Shown here: in pieces, positions 61,975 through 64,000 of the stretch
Numbering within the stretch: the first letter of the stretch is position 1
Layout of the letters: every line of letters starts with the position of its first letter
Assembly (NCBI RefSeq): GCF_030035675.1
Contig: NC_084499.1
Span: 21,307,953-21,371,952, forward strand
Length of the DNA: 64,000 nt
Direction: 5' to 3'
Source: Rhineura floridana
Lineage: Eukaryota > Chordata > Lepidosauria > Squamata > Rhineuridae
Made by a program: the position numbers and the translations under genes
The notes under the pieces: model-generated
Seen by the model: only the letters and a program-made list of their open reading frames with translations
Database searches by the model: none
What the model was told of the DNA's origin: nothing

Positions 61975-62560
61975 CTTCAGAGGCAAGGAAAGGCCTGCTC
62001 CAAGTCTCCCTTTTCTCCAGCCTACAGCAAAAGCTCCAGAAGATCCCTTTTGTAAGGAAGCCAAGCCCTGGAAGAGAAGAGTCTTCACTTGGTAGGAACG
62101 CCATCGAGTCACCTCCCCCCCCCAAAAAAGTGAAATCCACCGCAAAATGTTTCCTTGGGAACTTACTGGCATTTCCTTTTTCAAGGATGACCCGGTTATT
62201 TATATCCCTCACCTCTCTTTCCCCTCCCCACCCCCAGCACAGAGGTAGTTGCATTATGCGGCTTGCAGGCTGCTCCCCATTAATAAATACTGTACATAGT
62301 CGAGAACAAGACCTTGGGTTTTAAAACGGTGTACGTGGAAGAGGCAATCCGTCAAGCAGACTTGTTGGGATGCAATCTGTGATATCCTTGCGTCTGTACT
62401 AACGCTGCTGCTGCTGCAGAAGGTGTTTGCCCAAAGACATAATAAATCACTGGGGGAGTCTCTGGCCCTAGATTGGGGCAGGGGGGGAGGCTAAGGAAGG
62501 AGGAGATGGAAGGGACGGGGGGATGCAGAAGAGCACATGGTTTGGAGGAAGGGACAAGGA
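61975..62560. other. unassigned sequence
   Basis: Nothing recognised. Confidence 0.4.
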
Positions 62561-62565
62561 GAACT

Positions 62566-62850
62566 GGGGGCCGTACAGAAAGGTGCCCAAGGGCCACATT
62601 CCCTTCTGGGGAGTCTTCAAGGGGCCGCATGCCAGTGTGGTGCATTCCAGCCACCCAAAAGTCAAACCCTTCGCCACAGTGATCTCTCCATCAAGAGGAA
62701 CAAGAGGCATTCTCCGCATGCCAGCCAGGCAAAAGTGCTGGGGGTGGGGGTGAGGAATGGGGCCTAAGAAGAGTTGTAAGGGCCACATGAAGAGTCCCAG
62801 GGGGCCGCATTCAGGGCCCACCCCTGAGGTTTTCCGCCCTGGCCCTAACA
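62566..62850 (+). mobile_element. hAT-like element, diverged, near full length
   Basis: AAGGGCCACATTCCCTTCTG, GGCCGCATGCCAGTGTGGTG on the left and GGGGCCGCATTCAGGGCCCA, CCCCTGAGGTTTTCCGCCCT on the right. Confidence 0.75.
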
Positions 62851-62874
62851 TAATGCATCTGTGGGTTTTTTGTC

Positions 62875-62965
62875 CAGATTCTTCGACCGGACAGCTGCAT
62901 TGCAACATTCAGCATGGATTTCAAAGGATATCTTCGTTTCGGCTCTCACATTGTTTCAGGAAGTT
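62875..62965 (-). mobile_element. AT-rich MITE, left-end fragment
   Basis: CAGCTGCATTGCAACATTCA, GGATATCTTCGTTTCGGCTC and TCACATTGTTTCAGGAAG are the reverse of the left end of the family. Confidence 0.6.
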
Positions 62966-62969
62966 CTGT

Positions 62970-63495
62970 TGAAAAAGCAAAGTAACCCCAAGGTCTCCCC
63001 ACCCCTAACTATGAGGGGAGGCAGCCAGTGGGTTGGGGTGGGTGGAGTGGGGGTGTCTTTTTTCCTCTTGTTAAACTTTAAAGGCCCTAAAAGCAAGCCA
63101 GCAGTTCACCTCTTGCGTCTTCCTGTGCTGCTCACCGGGAATGGAAGTCTCCAATCCTCCTGGGGATTTTCCCCTTTCTCAAAGCATCACTGCACCCTCT
63201 TCCTTCCTCTTCCCTTCCTTGCGTCACCTCAGCGCTCTCTCTCGCTCTCTCTGCCCCCCCTGGGGCTCTCCTGTCTGTTGCTTCTTTTTTTGTCTCTTCC
63301 CCCACACACACACATTGCTGCAGCCCCATTTTGCAAGATGCAACTGGATATTTTTCTTTTATTTAGCTAGTTAGTTAAGAAATTGATCTGTCACCCCATA
63401 CCACAAGGCCAAGGGTCAGTTTACAACATAGTAGCCTAGGGCAGTCTCTGCCCAGGTTCCCCCCTCCCTCCCCAGCAGATTTGGATTCGGGACTG
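62970..63495. other. unassigned C/T-rich sequence
   Basis: 63150-63300 is pyrimidine-rich (CTTCCTCTTCCC, CTCTCTCTCGCTCTCTCT), with a short (CA)n at about 63303-63312. The 169-codon frame across it has no domain. Confidence 0.45.
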
Positions 63496-63499
63496 TCAG

Positions 63500-63630
63500 C
63501 TTGGTTCTACAGTCATTGCTCTGCCCCCTTTTGCCTCTGGCCCCGCCCACCACTGGCATCTGGCCCCTGGAAGGTTGCCCAGAAGGGAATGCAGCCCTCA
63601 GGCTGAAAAGGGTTGCACTCCCCCCGTTGT
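63500..63630 (-). mobile_element. hAT-like element, left third
   Basis: GGCCCCGCCCACCACTGGCA, CTGGAAGGTTGCCCAGAAGG and GAATGCAGCCCTCAGGCTGA are the inverted left-end hallmarks. Confidence 0.78.
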
Positions 63631-63739
63631 GTGCAAAAGCAACCATGTGCCTCTCAGAAGGGTTGGCGATTGATTTGCATTATTGAAACAGCCATCCGAT
63701 CCATATGCTCCCCTCCCATGGATCAGTATTTTTTTTGGT

Positions 63740-63805
63740 GTTTTTGTTTAGCTCCTACTGGGAGGAAGAGTGGGACATAAATCTAATAAATAAGTAAATA
63801 AATAT
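63740..63805 (+). mobile_element. L2-type LINE 3' tail
   Basis: TTTAGCTCCTACTGGGAGGA, AGAGTGGGACATAAATCTAA and a (TAAA)n end. Confidence 0.7.
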
Positions 63806-63819
63806 TTACTGTATTTTAT

Positions 63820-63920
63820 TCATTATTAAATTTACATCCTGCCCTTCCTCCTAGAAAGATGTTTAAAATGTCTTTAAAACATATTTTTAAAAGCATCTTA
63901 AGAACAATTCCAACCCAGAT
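63820..63920 (-). mobile_element. L2-type LINE 3' tail, inverted
   Basis: TTATTAAATTTACATCCTGC, CCTTCCTCCTAGAAAGATGT and AAAACATATTTTTAAAAGCA. It faces the tail at 63740-63805 across about 15 bp of A/T-rich sequence. Confidence 0.7.
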
Positions 63921-64000
63921 GCGATATATAAGCGGCTTCCCTGCGGAGGGAACAGGCCCTGCTTGTTCGTAACACAGCCACTGATTCTGGAGTGCAAGAT

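Noticed and set aside
62861-63370. 169-codon + strand gene
   Set aside because: It crosses a MITE fragment and a pyrimidine-rich tract; its Leu/Ser-rich residues reflect base composition.

Overview
The window looks like repeat-rich, non-coding DNA from a squamate reptile, probably a lizard. The main evidence is the mix of transposons: BovB (RTE-type) LINE 3' ends, a tRNA-headed SINE with a BovB-like tail (Sauria type), a 5S-rRNA-headed SINE with the same tail, many CR1 and L2 LINE 3' ends, older L1 pieces, and at least five families of short non-autonomous DNA transposons. Nothing looks bacterial: there are no operons, and no tRNA, rRNA or CRISPR loci beyond SINE-embedded Pol III-type promoters. 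I could not recognise any exon of a host protein-coding gene. Family names are recalled from memory; no library search was run.

Layout. 1-5 kb: CR1 3' fragments on both strands, a whole hAT-like element and an L1 end. 4.9-7.4 kb: the best preserved element, a 5'-truncated CR1 with a complete reverse transcriptase domain, next to a full-length 5S-derived SINE with a perfect 8-bp target-site duplication. 8-9 kb: a tRNA-headed Sauria SINE beside a BovB 3' end; a second BovB end lies at 21.2 kb. 9.5-13.5 kb: a tRNA SINE, an old L1 ORF2 region interrupted by a fold-back element, a short telomere-like tract and a classic CR1 end. 14-26 kb: hAT-like copies, an AT-rich element built of roughly 30-bp units, L2 ends, and a possible LTR-element fossil at about 15.2-16.2 kb. 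27-48 kb: more CR1, L2 and MITE copies with several insertions of one element into another, plus long (AAAG)n and (AAT)n tracts. 48-64 kb: dense MITEs, five tRNA-SINE copies and fold-back elements.

Between these lie low-repeat stretches, some AT-rich with homeodomain-like TAAT motifs (about 17.4, 20.8, 29.3, 30.5, 54.2 and 57.6 kb). They are reasonable candidates for conserved non-coding elements, but only an alignment to other species can show this.

The elements relate as parasites and hosts. BovB supplies the 3' tail that two SINEs with unrelated Pol III heads (tRNA and 5S rRNA) appear to have adopted. The hAT-like and AT-rich MITEs have no autonomous partner in the window. The nested insertions give a relative age order: the AT-rich MITE and hAT-like copies are older than the CR1, L2, SINE and fold-back elements inside them.
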